This document shows positions 16,939 to 25,373 of a stretch of DNA of 64,000 bases, one piece after another; the stretch's first letter is position 1, and each line of letters opens with the position of its first letter. Under the pieces are notes generated by a model. The model was not told the DNA's origin and did not search any database. It worked only from the letters and a program-made list of their open reading frames with translations. Location: positions 24,669-88,668 of the forward strand of contig JAGBTQ010000010.1 in NCBI GenBank assembly GCA_017631275.1, written 5' to 3'. A program made the position numbers and the translations under genes. The stretch comes from Alistipes sp. (GTDB lineage: Bacteria > Bacteroidota > Bacteroidia > Bacteroidales > Rikenellaceae).

Positions 16939-19281
16939 TTACTCGATAACTACCAATGGCTGATCAGCCTGAACGGTGTCGCCCTCAGCTACCAACAAGC
17001 CGAGAACCTTACCCGCGAAGTCTGATGAGATAGAGTTCTCCATCTTCATAGCCTCGAGGATCATCACCTCCTGACCAATAGTCACTGTATCGCCAGCCTT
17101 AACCTTAATCTCGATAACGCGACCTGGAAGTGGAGCATTCACGGTCTTGCCATCAGCGGCAGTAACCTTGCGCTCAGCCGAAGCCTCGCCCTCGTCCTCC
17201 ATAGAGTCGGCAACCTCGATAAGGATAGCGTCAGCCTGAACGGTGTCGCCCTCAGCAACCAAGATCTGCTTAACGAAGCCAGCATAGTCCGTAGTGATAG
17301 AGTTCTCCATCTTCATAGCCTCGAGGATCATAACCTCCTGGCCAGCAGCAACCTTATCGCCAACCTTAACCTTGAGCTCGATAACACGGCCTGGGAGTGG
17401 AGCACATACGGTCTTGCCAGTCACAGGACGCTTGCCCGCAGCTGCAGCACCAGCCTTAGCGCTCTCAATCTCAATGATGATGCCCTCAGCCTGAACGGTG
17501 TCACCCTCCTTAACAATAATCTGCTTAACCTTACCTGCGAAGTCAGATGTGATAGAGTTCTCCATCTTCATAGCCTCGAGGATAGCAACCTCCTGACCTA
17601 CAGCCACGGTGTCGCCCACCTTAACCTTAAGCTCGATAACACGGCCAGGAAGTGGAGCAACGATAGTGTCGCCAGTGATAGGCTGAAGCTCCTTAACCTC
17701 CTCCTTAGCGAGTGATGGATCTGCAGCAACCTTCTCGGCATAAGCTGCCTCCTTGATGCCAGTGAGGTAAGCCTTAGCAACCAATGGGAACAACTCCAAC
17801 AAGAGCTCCTCCTTCTCGTTCTCAGCCAAGAGCACGCCACCAGCCTTCTCCAATGTTGGGTTAGGCTGCTTCTGATACTTCGATGTGTCGTAAGGGCGCT
17901 CCTCTCTGAAGCCACAAATCTTCTCGCGGAAGTCCTCAGAGATCTTCACAGGAGTGCGACCGTAGTCACCCTTAACCAAGCCCACAAACTGAGCCGACTT
18001 GTTGGTGTACATAGCACGACCAGCCTTCTCGTCCATAGCGCAGTTTACTGCCTGAGCACCCACGATCTGTGATGTAGGCGTTACGAGTGGTGGAAGACCC
18101 GCTGCAAGACGTACTGGAGGGATAAGCTCCATAGCGCGTGGAAGGATGTCCTCAGCGCCAAGCTGCTTGAGCTGTGCCACCATGTTAGAGTACATACCGC
18201 CAGGGATCTCAGCATCCTGAACGAGCTTGTTAGGTGCTGGGAAGCCGAAGTATGCCTCGATAGCCTGTGATGCCTCCAAAAGCTCGTCCCAGTTCTCAGC
18301 CTGAGCAGCCGCTACGCATCGGTCGAGCAAAGCGTCAACCTCAGCAGGGGTAGCATCTACGAGTGGGTTGAAAGGCTTTGGAAGTGGCTTCTCTGCGCCA
18401 AATACCGACAACTCGAGCTCCTTGCGGATATCCTTGAGCTGCTCGTTGATCTTAGCCACAGCCTCCATGTTTGCGCCAAGCTCAATGCCAAGCTTCTTAC
18501 AGAAGAGGTAAACAAGCTCTACGGCAGGAGCACCTGTGCCACCACCAAACCACCAGCAGTTAGTATCTACGATATCAACGCCAGCAACGATAGCTGCATA
18601 TACTGAGCCAAGACCATAGCCTGGAGTACAGTGTGTGTGGAAATCAACAACCACGCCGAGCTCCTTCTTAAGAAGCTTGATAAGACCAGCCACGCGTGCA
18701 GGAGGAATCAAGCCCGACATATCCTTGATAGTAATCATGTCGGCGCCGAGCTCTGCCATCTGGCGAGCCTTGTCGAGGAAGTACTCGTCGGTAAATACCT
18801 TCTCGTGCTCCTCGCCGTCGTTGTACTTAGGATCTACGGTGTAACATACGGCGCAGTCAGCGATACCGCCATACTGCTTGATATACTTGATTGTTGACTT
18901 AACGTTATCTACGTCGTTCAAGGCATCGAAGATACGCATGATGCCCAAGCCGCTCTCGATAGCATTGCGCGAGAAGCCGTCGATAATCTCGTCGGTATAT
19001 GGAGCATAGCCAAAGAGGTTACGACCACGCGACAAAGCAGTTAGCTTCGACACGTCGCCCACAGCCTTCTTAATAGTCTCAAGACGTGTCCATGGGTTCT
19101 CGTTGAGGTAACGCATAACTGAGTCGGGCACTGCACCGCCCCATACCTCCATAGCGTAGAAGCCGGCATCCTTGTAGTAAGGAAGGCAACGGTCAACCTG
19201 CTGCTGAGTCATACGAGTTGCGAAAGACGACTGCTGACCGTCACGCAACGTAAGATCACGAATTTTAAGGATCTTTGTCAT
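16939..19281 (-). CDS. oadA: Oxaloacetate decarboxylase/pyruvate carboxylase B-type carboxyltransferase with three biotinyl domains
   Basis: The protein transfers carboxyl groups between a 2-oxoacid (oxaloacetate/pyruvate) and biotin. Residues 1 to about 290 are the HMGL-like TIM barrel (LRDGQQS at the start, metal-binding DFHTHCTPG near 205), followed by the PYC/OADA conserved domain to about 470. The C-terminus is exceptional: three consecutive biotinyl domains, each with APLPGRVIE and EAMKMEN, with biotin-accepting lysines near 572, 657 and 746. Members I know of carry one such domain. At 780 residues it is longer than the usual 590-650. No membrane beta/gamma subunits or biotin carboxylase are nearby, so whether it serves a sodium pump or a carboxylase cannot be told. 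Confidence 0.88.
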   Translation of the reverse strand: MTKILKIRDLTLRDGQQSSFATRMTQQQVDRCLPYYKDAGFYAMEVWGGAVPDSVMRYLNENPWTRLETIKKAVGDVSKLTALSRGRNLFGYAPYTDEIIDGFSRNAIESGLGIMRIFDALNDVDNVKSTIKYIKQYGGIADCAVCYTVDPKYNDGEEHEKVFTDEYFLDKARQMAELGADMITIKDMSGLIPPARVAGLIKLLKKELGVVVDFHTHCTPGYGLGSVYAAIVAGVDIVDTNCWWFGGGTGAPAVELVYLFCKKLGIELGANMEAVAKINEQLKDIRKELELSVFGAEKPLPKPFNPLVDATPAEVDALLDRCVAAAQAENWDELLEASQAIEAYFGFPAPNKLVQDAEIPGGMYSNMVAQLKQLGAEDILPRAMELIPPVRLAAGLPPLVTPTSQIVGAQAVNCAMDEKAGRAMYTNKSAQFVGLVKGDYGRTPVKISEDFREKICGFREERPYDTSKYQKQPNPTLEKAGGVLLAENEKEELLLELFPLVAKAYLTGIKEAAYAEKVAADPSLAKEEVKELQPITGDTIVAPLPGRVIELKVKVGDTVAVGQEVAILEAMKMENSITSDFAGKVKQIIVKEGDTVQAEGIIIEIESAKAGAAAAGKRPVTGKTVCAPLPGRVIELKVKVGDKVAAGQEVMILEAMKMENSITTDYAGFVKQILVAEGDTVQADAILIEVADSMEDEGEASAERKVTAADGKTVNAPLPGRVIEIKVKAGDTVTIGQEVMILEAMKMENSISSDFAGKVLGLLVAEGDTVQADQPLVVIE

Positions 19282-19359
19282 AGTTTTACAAAAGGTTTAT
19301 TTAGTTAGTTTTTTAGGTTTAGTCGGTTTTGTACAGACGTAGTCTGTCTGTTCGAATAA

Positions 19360-19390
19360 CAAATTTAAGCAAAAAAACGTAATAAACCAA
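19360..19390 (-). promoter_or_regulatory. Probable promoter of the oadA-like gene
   Basis: On the minus strand, TTGG, 19 bp, then TAAATTTG (complement of 19360-19367). The -7 box is good and the -33 box partial. A small stem CAGAC/GTCTG lies in the presumed leader at 19334-19346. Confidence 0.5.
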
Positions 19391-19394
19391 AAAA

Positions 19395-19453
19395 AGAGAG
19401 AAATTTGTTGCGACTTGCTACATATTGCAACTTCTCGCAACAAATTTCTCTCT
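19395..19453. repeat. Miniature palindromic element (arms only)
   Basis: A perfect 19-bp inverted repeat, AGAGAGAAATTTGTTGCGA (19395-19413) with its complement at 19435-19453, surrounds a 21-bp loop. It contains the AATTTGTTG end and the ACTTCT inner arm of the 129-bp family but lacks the central stem. A degenerate repeat region follows directly. Confidence 0.65.
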
Positions 19454-19460
19454 GTTTTAG

Positions 19461-19633
19461 GGGCGCTGATGGGCGCTGAATGAGGTGGGAGGGGGCTGGG
19501 ATAAATGGGAGCGCTAGAGCTTGATGGGGGTGATGGGGGCGCTAAAGCTTGATGGAAATTTCCCATCTATCCCATTTATCCCATCTATCTCATTCGTCTC
19601 TCTCCTCTTTGCTCTCTCCTCTTTGCTCTCGCC
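19461..19633. repeat. Degenerate tandem-repeat hairpin region
   Basis: The leader GGCGCTGAATGAGGTGG (near 19472) is shared with other copies of this repeat class. Degenerate GATGGG-type units, then 9-bp CCCATCTAT-type units, and finally CTCTCCTCTTTG repeats run up to the end of the M64 peptidase gene. Confidence 0.65.
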
Positions 19634-20917
19634 CTACTTCGCCTGGTGCAATATCACTCGCTCCAAGGCGCGCTCGCACACAGGGCAGAAGCGCTCGGCG
19701 GTGTTGTTGCGCATGCGGCACACATCAACGGGACGATAGATGCCCTTCGAGCGGTAGCCACCACCCTCGTAAACACCCACGGTGTAGTTCTTTGAGCGCT
19801 CGGGGGTAACTTGTGTAGGAATCTCGATGCCCTCCGCAACCATGTCTGCCCACTTCGAGTCGAAATCTACGAGAGTGGTGATGTTGGGCTCCCATGGCTC
19901 ATGTTTAAGCGAGTGCATCTCGTCGTTGTCGTCAGCGTTGTCGTAGAAATACTCGTCGCCAAGACCTCCGAACGAGTGGCCAAACTCGTGAACCACAACA
20001 GGCTTAAAGTCGCGGTGGTGGGCTGTTGTCAGGGTGTATGAGTTGAAGATGCCACCGCCACCGTAAGTATCTGTGTTAGCGAGGATTATAAGGTGCTCGC
20101 AAGGGATATTGGTGGTGAGGTCGTACATCGCATATACGTTGCTCGACGTGAGGTAGCGGTTCATGTAGAACGTGAGGAAGTTTGAGCCTACGGCAGTCTG
20201 TCGCCATGCATCGTCCTGAGGCACGCTCACATTGCTATCTGTCGAGGGGCTTGCCACGGCAATAAAGTTGAACTTCTCCTTGTGGCTCTTGAATGGCTCG
20301 TAGCTCAAAATCTCGTCGGTTGCAATCTGTGCATCCTCCATGAATGTGTTAATCTCGTCGATGGTATATCCCTCAGCGAGGATTACCACGTCGATAGCGC
20401 GTTTCGAGTCGCCACCCTTATGTAGGTATTTGTGGGGTAGTGCGCGCTGCGATGTCACGTTACGAATAAGGCGATCCTGAGGGTCGATGGTGTGGCGCAA
20501 TACGCTCTCCTTGCCTGTGTTGTCGCGAAGCACAATCTCGGCATGTGCACGGCGCTTAGGCATAGGTGTGAGAATGGTAAACTCGAAGCTCTTGTTGATG
20601 TTCTGAGCCTCAGGTGTTGTGATCCACTCCTGGAACAACGACGAGAACGATGTCTTATATATCGCCTCGCCTGTTGTTGCGTCGTAGAGCGTCAGGTCGC
20701 CATTGCCCTCGAGGGGTACAGTCGTGAGGTTTATGCGTCGGCCCCACCAGTTGTTGCTAACCGAAAGTGAGTGAAGGCCAACAAATTGCTCCTTGGCGTT
20801 GCCCATAAAGGTGTAGTCGATACGCAAGGTCTGATCTAAGAAGTTGTGCTCGAAATCCTGCGCCGAGAGGCTCGTTACGCCCAGAAAGAGCATTGCGATA
20901 ATAAGTAGTCGTTTCAT
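19634..20917 (-). CDS. Secreted M64-family (IgA peptidase-like) metalloprotease
   Basis: 427 residues from the ATG at 20917; the frame is open further upstream, but that region overlaps the divergent promoters and lacks a signal. MKRLLIIAMLFLGVTSLSAQ is a signal peptide ending at Ala-Gln. An N-terminal beta-rich domain (residues 20-150) precedes the peptidase domain. HEFGH at 310-314, followed by GDEY at 320-323, is the zinc-binding signature of M64 peptidases, a family that includes a Clostridium IgA-cleaving enzyme. The real substrate of Bacteroidales members is mostly unknown. It is divergently arranged from a large secreted amidase-like gene, with -7 boxes in the shared intergenic region. 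Confidence 0.88.
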   Translation of the reverse strand: MKRLLIIAMLFLGVTSLSAQDFEHNFLDQTLRIDYTFMGNAKEQFVGLHSLSVSNNWWGRRINLTTVPLEGNGDLTLYDATTGEAIYKTSFSSLFQEWITTPEAQNINKSFEFTILTPMPKRRAHAEIVLRDNTGKESVLRHTIDPQDRLIRNVTSQRALPHKYLHKGGDSKRAIDVVILAEGYTIDEINTFMEDAQIATDEILSYEPFKSHKEKFNFIAVASPSTDSNVSVPQDDAWRQTAVGSNFLTFYMNRYLTSSNVYAMYDLTTNIPCEHLIILANTDTYGGGGIFNSYTLTTAHHRDFKPVVVHEFGHSFGGLGDEYFYDNADDNDEMHSLKHEPWEPNITTLVDFDSKWADMVAEGIEIPTQVTPERSKNYTVGVYEGGGYRSKGIYRPVDVCRMRNNTAERFCPVCERALERVILHQAK

Positions 20918-20950
20918 CTCTATTTTAAGTTTTATAAATTTCTCAATGTA

Positions 20951-20998
20951 CAAAGATAGAAATTTTCGTGGCAATATGCAATCTTTTTCGTATCTTTG
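20951..20998. promoter_or_regulatory. Divergent promoters, M64 peptidase / amidase-like gene
   Basis: CAAAGATA at 20951-20958 is a minus-strand TATCTTTG, and TATCTTTG at 20991-20998 serves the plus strand. For the minus promoter, a TTGC (complement of GCAA at 20978-20981) sits at the right distance. The plus -33 box is weak. Confidence 0.6.
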
Positions 20999-21023
20999 GA
21001 CGATAAAAAATCATCACTTGTCT

Positions 21024-24000
21024 ATGAGAATTTTAAGAAATATACTCGCTCCGATACCTCTTTTTGTTGTTATGCTTTTGGCCATGCCGTCGGCATTGGC
21101 GCAACAGCGTGATAGTAAGTTGCCTAAATATCTGCCCGACTCTATCTCTAAGGCGCTGACACGCATCACCATAAGTGAGGTTGCCGGCAGCTATGTCAAG
21201 GTTGAACAGATAAAGGTTGTTGGAGATGATAAGCCTAAGAGCGACACCATCTCCGATGGCGAGAAGATGCGTCCACAGCTCGAGATACGTGCTTCGGAGC
21301 AGTTGGGCTTCTATCCTATGCGCGAGAAGAGCGTTGAGAAGCTCTATAATGCTGTGCGAAGGGTGCTTCCCGACAAGTATAAAGAGTACGAGCTAAAGCT
21401 CTATGCCAATGGCGAGCTTATCGAGAACCTTATTCCGCACTACTACCGCACGTCGCACGACGAGCCAACATTCGTAAATAGCGCTAAGACACCGCTTATT
21501 ACGCGCTCAAGCTCGCTCTCGCAGCCTAAGCGAGGTCTGCTCAACCGCCATATAGCCCTCTGGCAGAGCCATGGTCGCTACTTTAGCAATGGCGCTAACG
21601 AGTGGGTGTGGCAGCGTGCTCGCCTATGGGAGACTGTCGAGGACCTATATACGCAGAGCTATGTTGTGCCCTACCTTGTCCCCATGCTCGAGAGGGCTGG
21701 TGCCTCGGTGCTCTTGCCCCGTGAGCGTAGCATGCGCCGTGAGGAGCTAATCATCGACAACGACAAGGGCATCGACCCAATGGGCTATGCCGAGAGTGGC
21801 GAGTGGAGTGGTGCTGGCTCGGGCTTTGCTCACCTCCACGAGAGCTATGCCTCGGGACATAACCCCTTTAGCGACGGTACAGCGCGCCAGGTGGCAACAA
21901 CAAACAAAAAGGATAAGCTATCAACGGCAACATGGAGCGGCAGTGTGCCTAAGTCGGGTGTGTATAGCCTCTATGTGTCGTATCGCACAGTTAAAAAGTC
22001 GGCTACTGATGCCCACTACACTGTGCATGCCTCGGGTGGCGACCGCGAGTTTTTGGTAAATCAGACCATGGGTGGTGGCATGTGGCTATGCCTCGGTGAG
22101 TTCTACTTCGAGGCGGGTGAGGAGCGTGTGTTGGTTACGCTCGACAACTACTCGCTTGCAGGAGGTGTTGTCACGGCTGATGCTGTCAAAATAGGCGGTG
22201 GCATGGGTAACATACGCCGCGAGGTGCACTCCTCTATGCGTGGTAGTGGCAAGGAGTATCAGTCGGAGGTGAGTGGCTATCCTCGCTTCACGGAGGGTGC
22301 TCGCTACTGGTTGCAGTGGTCGGGCTTTACGTCCGATGTATATGCCCCTAAGGGTGGTGTCGATGACTATAAAGATGACTATATGTCGCGCCCACGCTGG
22401 GTGAATGCCCTTATGGGAGGCTCCGACCGTCTAAATGGTGCTAAGGGCAAGAACATACCTTTGGACCTTGCCTTGGCATTTCATAGCGACGCTGGTGTGC
22501 GCGAGAGCGACAAGGTTATCGGCACACTCGGCATCTACTGCACAAAGGATAATGGCGCTAAGTTCGAGGATAAGCAGTCGCGCCTACGCTCGCGCGACCT
22601 TACGGATATTGTCATGACACAGATTGTCGACGACCTGCGCGCTACCTACGACAAGGGGTGGGTGCGCCGAGGCATGTGGGATAAGTCCTACTATGAGGCA
22701 CGCCTGCCATGGTGTCCAACGATGCTCCTCGAACTACTGTCGCACCAGAATTTTTCGGATATGCGCTACGGCCTCGACCCTCAGTTCCGCTTCGACGTGA
22801 GCCGTGCGATATACAAGGGTGTGTTGCGCTATCTGTCGAGCCAGTATGGTGTCGATTATGTTGTGCAGCCGCTGCCCGTAAATAGCTTTGCAGCGATGCT
22901 CGATGGCAAGAGGGTGACCCTTAGCTGGAAGCCTACTGACGATAAGCTTGAGCCTACGGCAAAGCCCCAATACTATATATTATATACGCGCATCGGCGAG
23001 TCGGGCTTCGACTCGGGCCGTAGGGTAGATGCCACCGAGATAACCCTCGAGCAGGAGGCGGGTAAGGTATATAGCTACAAGATAACGGCTGTGAACGATG
23101 GTGGCGAGAGCTTCGACTCCGAAATCCTTGCTGTGGGTATCGGCAAGTCGAAGAAGTGTGTCCTTGTTGTCAATGGCTTCGATAGGGTATCTGCACCTAT
23201 GAGCCGCCGCACCGAGAGCGATGCTGGCTTCTACAACCAGTTTGATAGTGGTGTGGCGTATATCGAAGATATATCATTTATCGGCGAGCAGACCAACTTC
23301 GACCGCGGATTGTATAAGTCGCAGGACGATAACAACGCCCTCGGACAATCCTACAACGACTATGAGGCTGAGGTTATCGCCGGCAACACCTTCGACTTTG
23401 TGGCTACGCATGGTAGGTCAATCCTCGCTGCGGGCTACTCATTTGCCTCGGCATCACACCGTGCTGTGGCAGATGGTTGTGTAGATGTAGCGGGCTACGA
23501 GGCTATCGACCTTATCTTAGGCAAGCAGCGCGCTACGGCAGTGGGTAGTGGCAAGGAGTACAGATATAAGGCTATCTCCTCGTCGTTGCAGAAGGTGCTC
23601 ACGGCATACACTGCTCAGGGTGGCTCGCTCATGGTTACAGGCAGCTACCTGCTTACCGACATGTGGACCTCGCCTGTGGCTACTGCTGCCGACAGAAAGT
23701 TTGCTACCGATGTGCTTCACGTAAGCTATGGCGGTGGCATGGCAACACGTCGTGGTGAGGTTAAGGGAGTGTTGCAGAGCCTCTTTAAGGGCGATTTTGG
23801 TATTGAGTTCAACACCGAGCTTAACGACGAGATATACTGTGTTGAGTCGCCAGAGGTGGTACGTGCCGCAGGCAAGCAGACATACACGGCTATGCGCTAT
23901 CGCTCGACCAACCAGCCCGCAGCAACGTTGCATGCTGGTAAGTATCGTGTCTTTGTGGCAGGCTTCCCGTTCGAGACCATTATCTCTTCCGCTGAACGTG

Positions 24001-24041
24001 ATGCCATGATGGCGGGCGTACTTGGCTACATCATCAAGTAG
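21024..24041 (+). CDS. Secreted N-acetylmuramoyl-L-alanine amidase-like protein with golvesin-type and FN3 domains
   Basis: 1005 residues from the ATG at 21024, which gives the signal peptide MRILRNILAPIPLFVVMLLA ending in ALAQ. Residues about 290-400 (TATWSGSVPKSGVYSLYVSY, TADAVKIGGGMGNI) match golvesin C-terminal-like beta domains, often annotated as xanthan lyase in Bacteroidales. A segment with LALAFHSDAGV and CPTMLLELLSHQNFSDM resembles amidase_3 zinc peptidoglycan amidases (metal His and catalytic Glu). An FN3-like domain (VTLSWKPTDD, YKITAVNDGG) and a C-terminal alpha/beta domain (VLVVNGFDRV, FVATHGRSIL, GGSLMVTGSYL) follow. A role in envelope or peptidoglycan turnover is likely; actual xanthan cleavage is not supported. 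Confidence 0.72.
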   Translation: MRILRNILAPIPLFVVMLLAMPSALAQQRDSKLPKYLPDSISKALTRITISEVAGSYVKVEQIKVVGDDKPKSDTISDGEKMRPQLEIRASEQLGFYPMREKSVEKLYNAVRRVLPDKYKEYELKLYANGELIENLIPHYYRTSHDEPTFVNSAKTPLITRSSSLSQPKRGLLNRHIALWQSHGRYFSNGANEWVWQRARLWETVEDLYTQSYVVPYLVPMLERAGASVLLPRERSMRREELIIDNDKGIDPMGYAESGEWSGAGSGFAHLHESYASGHNPFSDGTARQVATTNKKDKLSTATWSGSVPKSGVYSLYVSYRTVKKSATDAHYTVHASGGDREFLVNQTMGGGMWLCLGEFYFEAGEERVLVTLDNYSLAGGVVTADAVKIGGGMGNIRREVHSSMRGSGKEYQSEVSGYPRFTEGARYWLQWSGFTSDVYAPKGGVDDYKDDYMSRPRWVNALMGGSDRLNGAKGKNIPLDLALAFHSDAGVRESDKVIGTLGIYCTKDNGAKFEDKQSRLRSRDLTDIVMTQIVDDLRATYDKGWVRRGMWDKSYYEARLPWCPTMLLELLSHQNFSDMRYGLDPQFRFDVSRAIYKGVLRYLSSQYGVDYVVQPLPVNSFAAMLDGKRVTLSWKPTDDKLEPTAKPQYYILYTRIGESGFDSGRRVDATEITLEQEAGKVYSYKITAVNDGGESFDSEILAVGIGKSKKCVLVVNGFDRVSAPMSRRTESDAGFYNQFDSGVAYIEDISFIGEQTNFDRGLYKSQDDNNALGQSYNDYEAEVIAGNTFDFVATHGRSILAAGYSFASASHRAVADGCVDVAGYEAIDLILGKQRATAVGSGKEYRYKAISSSLQKVLTAYTAQGGSLMVTGSYLLTDMWTSPVATAADRKFATDVLHVSYGGGMATRRGEVKGVLQSLFKGDFGIEFNTELNDEIYCVESPEVVRAAGKQTYTAMRYRSTNQPAATLHAGKYRVFVAGFPFETIISSAERDAMMAGVLGYIIK

Positions 24042-24097
24042 CCCTCGCCCTAAATTATAAATGAGTAATTACTAATTAAACAAAGCGTCGCAGACGC

Positions 24098-24150
24098 CAC
24101 ACTTTTCACTTTTCACTTTTCACCTTTCACCTTTCACCTTTCACTTTTAT
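24098..24150. repeat. Short 7-bp tandem repeats (CACYTTT)
   Basis: Seven-base units CACTTTT and CACCTTT are repeated about seven times just before the transporter gene. Similar runs occur near 49727 and, inverted, near 54000. A GCGTC/GACGC stem precedes them at 24085-24097. Confidence 0.7.
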
Positions 24151-24154
24151 TGTT

Positions 24155-25051
24155 ATGGCTCTCTCACGACAGACAATAAAGACCATAGTTATGCCCCTGG
24201 CAATGGTTGTGGGCGCAATGTTGTGCCGCCCCTTGGCCCATGTCGAGGCGGCTAGTGCCAACTTGCTCACCCCCATGCTTATCGCCTCGATGCTCTTTCT
24301 CACGTTTTGCCGTATCGACCTACGCGACCTGCGCCTTAGGTGGGTGCACCTCATAATGCTTGCGGTGCAGATTGTGGGAGGTGTTGTGGTATATGTTGCT
24401 CTACGCCCTTTGCTTGGTGAGGTTGTGGCACAGGGAGCTATGATGTGTGTGCTTGCCCCTATAGCTATGGCTGCCGTAGTCATCGGCGGTATGCTCGGCG
24501 CTAAGGTGGCACCCATGGTGTCGTATAGCCTCATTTGCAACATAGTGACAGCCATTGTCCTACCGCCCATTCTCCACGCCTTTGGCAATGGCACATGCAC
24601 CTTTGTGGAGATTATCTCGCGCGTAGCACCCACGCTCATAGCCCCCTTTGTTGTGGCTCAGCTGTTGCGCTACACGCTACCTAAGGTGGCTAAGTGGTTT
24701 GCCAACCACTCCTCTTACTCCTTCTACCTGTGGCTTTTCTCGCTCGTGCTGGTCATGGGGCGCACCACAGCATTTATTATAGACACTCCTGCCGACATCG
24801 TTGTCGAGATAGAGCTTGCCCTTGTTGCCCTTCTCTTGTGTCTTGCGCAGTTTAGGCTCGGTAGATATATCGGTGAGCGCTCAGGCGATAGGGTGGCGGG
24901 AGCGCAGTCGGTGGGTCAGAAGAATACTATTCTTGCTATTTGGCTCACGCTCAACTTCCTTAACCCCATAGCCTCTATTGCCCCCACAGCCTATATCGTA
25001 TGGCAGAATTTTGTGAATAGTTATCAAATCTACCGCAAGAATTTGTCGTGA
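24155..25051 (+). CDS. BASS-family (bile acid:sodium symporter-like) transporter
   Basis: 298 residues with roughly nine to ten hydrophobic segments. The GQKNTILAIWLTLNFLNP region near the C-terminus matches the conserved crossover helix of BASS transporters, and the N-terminal half has the paired helices expected. BASS proteins move organic anions such as bile acids, pantoate or 2-oxoacids with sodium; the substrate here cannot be told. The last residues (YRKNLS) and the TGA stop are encoded by the first bases of a 129-bp palindromic element, so the native C-terminus seems to have been replaced. A tandem stop TGATAA is provided by the element. Confidence 0.75.
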   Translation: MALSRQTIKTIVMPLAMVVGAMLCRPLAHVEAASANLLTPMLIASMLFLTFCRIDLRDLRLRWVHLIMLAVQIVGGVVVYVALRPLLGEVVAQGAMMCVLAPIAMAAVVIGGMLGAKVAPMVSYSLICNIVTAIVLPPILHAFGNGTCTFVEIISRVAPTLIAPFVVAQLLRYTLPKVAKWFANHSSYSFYLWLFSLVLVMGRTTAFIIDTPADIVVEIELALVALLLCLAQFRLGRYIGERSGDRVAGAQSVGQKNTILAIWLTLNFLNPIASIAPTAYIVWQNFVNSYQIYRKNLS

Positions 25052-25168
25052 TAAGGGGTCGATTGCGTCCCCTAACAAAAAATCCCGACAATGAGCAGTA
25101 CTTCGAGTACAGCCCATCGTCGGGATTTTTGCCGAGTGTAGCACTCGGCACCCTTCTGACGACAAATT
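25040..25168 (+). repeat. Palindromic 3'-end element, copy B (full length)
   Basis: 129 bp. The ends are AATTTGTCGT and ACGACAAATT: compared with copy A, both arms changed together. The central stem uses TCCCGAC/GTCGGGA where copy A has TGCCACC/GGTGGCA, while the flanking A6, CCCATC and T5 and the GCCGAGTG stem are conserved. The apex is GTAC-TTCGA-GTAC. The first 12 bases are coding for the transporter. Confidence 0.87.
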
Positions 25169-25174
25169 ATTTCT

Positions 25175-25332
25175 CGCTGATTGAGGTGGTAGATTAAGGA
25201 GTTTAGTGAATTTAATGAATTTAGGGAGTTTAGTGATAGTCTTTCCCTAAGTTCCCTAAATTCCCTAAATTCCTTATTCTCCCTATCTTCCCTATTCTCC
25301 CTGCCGTCCTTGCCGTCCCTGCTCTCCCCTCG
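25175..25332. repeat. Degenerate 9-bp minisatellite hairpin after copy B
   Basis: The leader CGCTGATTGAGGTGG is followed by purine-rich units (GAATTTAGG, GAGTTTAGT) and then pyrimidine-rich units (TTCCCTAAA, TCCCTATCT), so the halves can pair. It begins 7 bp after element copy B. Confidence 0.75.
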
Positions 25333-25368
25333 CAAAAAAAAAGAGAAGTCGCTGTTGCAACTTCTCTC
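25333..25368 (-). terminator. Terminator of the YitT-miaB transcript
   Basis: AGAGAAGT (25342-25349) pairs with ACTTCTCT (25360-25367), next to a plus-strand A9 run that is the U-tract on the minus strand. It lies just downstream of the miaB stop. Confidence 0.75.
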
Positions 25369-25373
25369 TGCTT

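Noticed and set aside
19634-19839. Frameshift or pseudogene at the M64 gene 3' end
   Set aside because: The main frame continues intact to its stop with conserved family sequence; the alternative frames are overlaps only.
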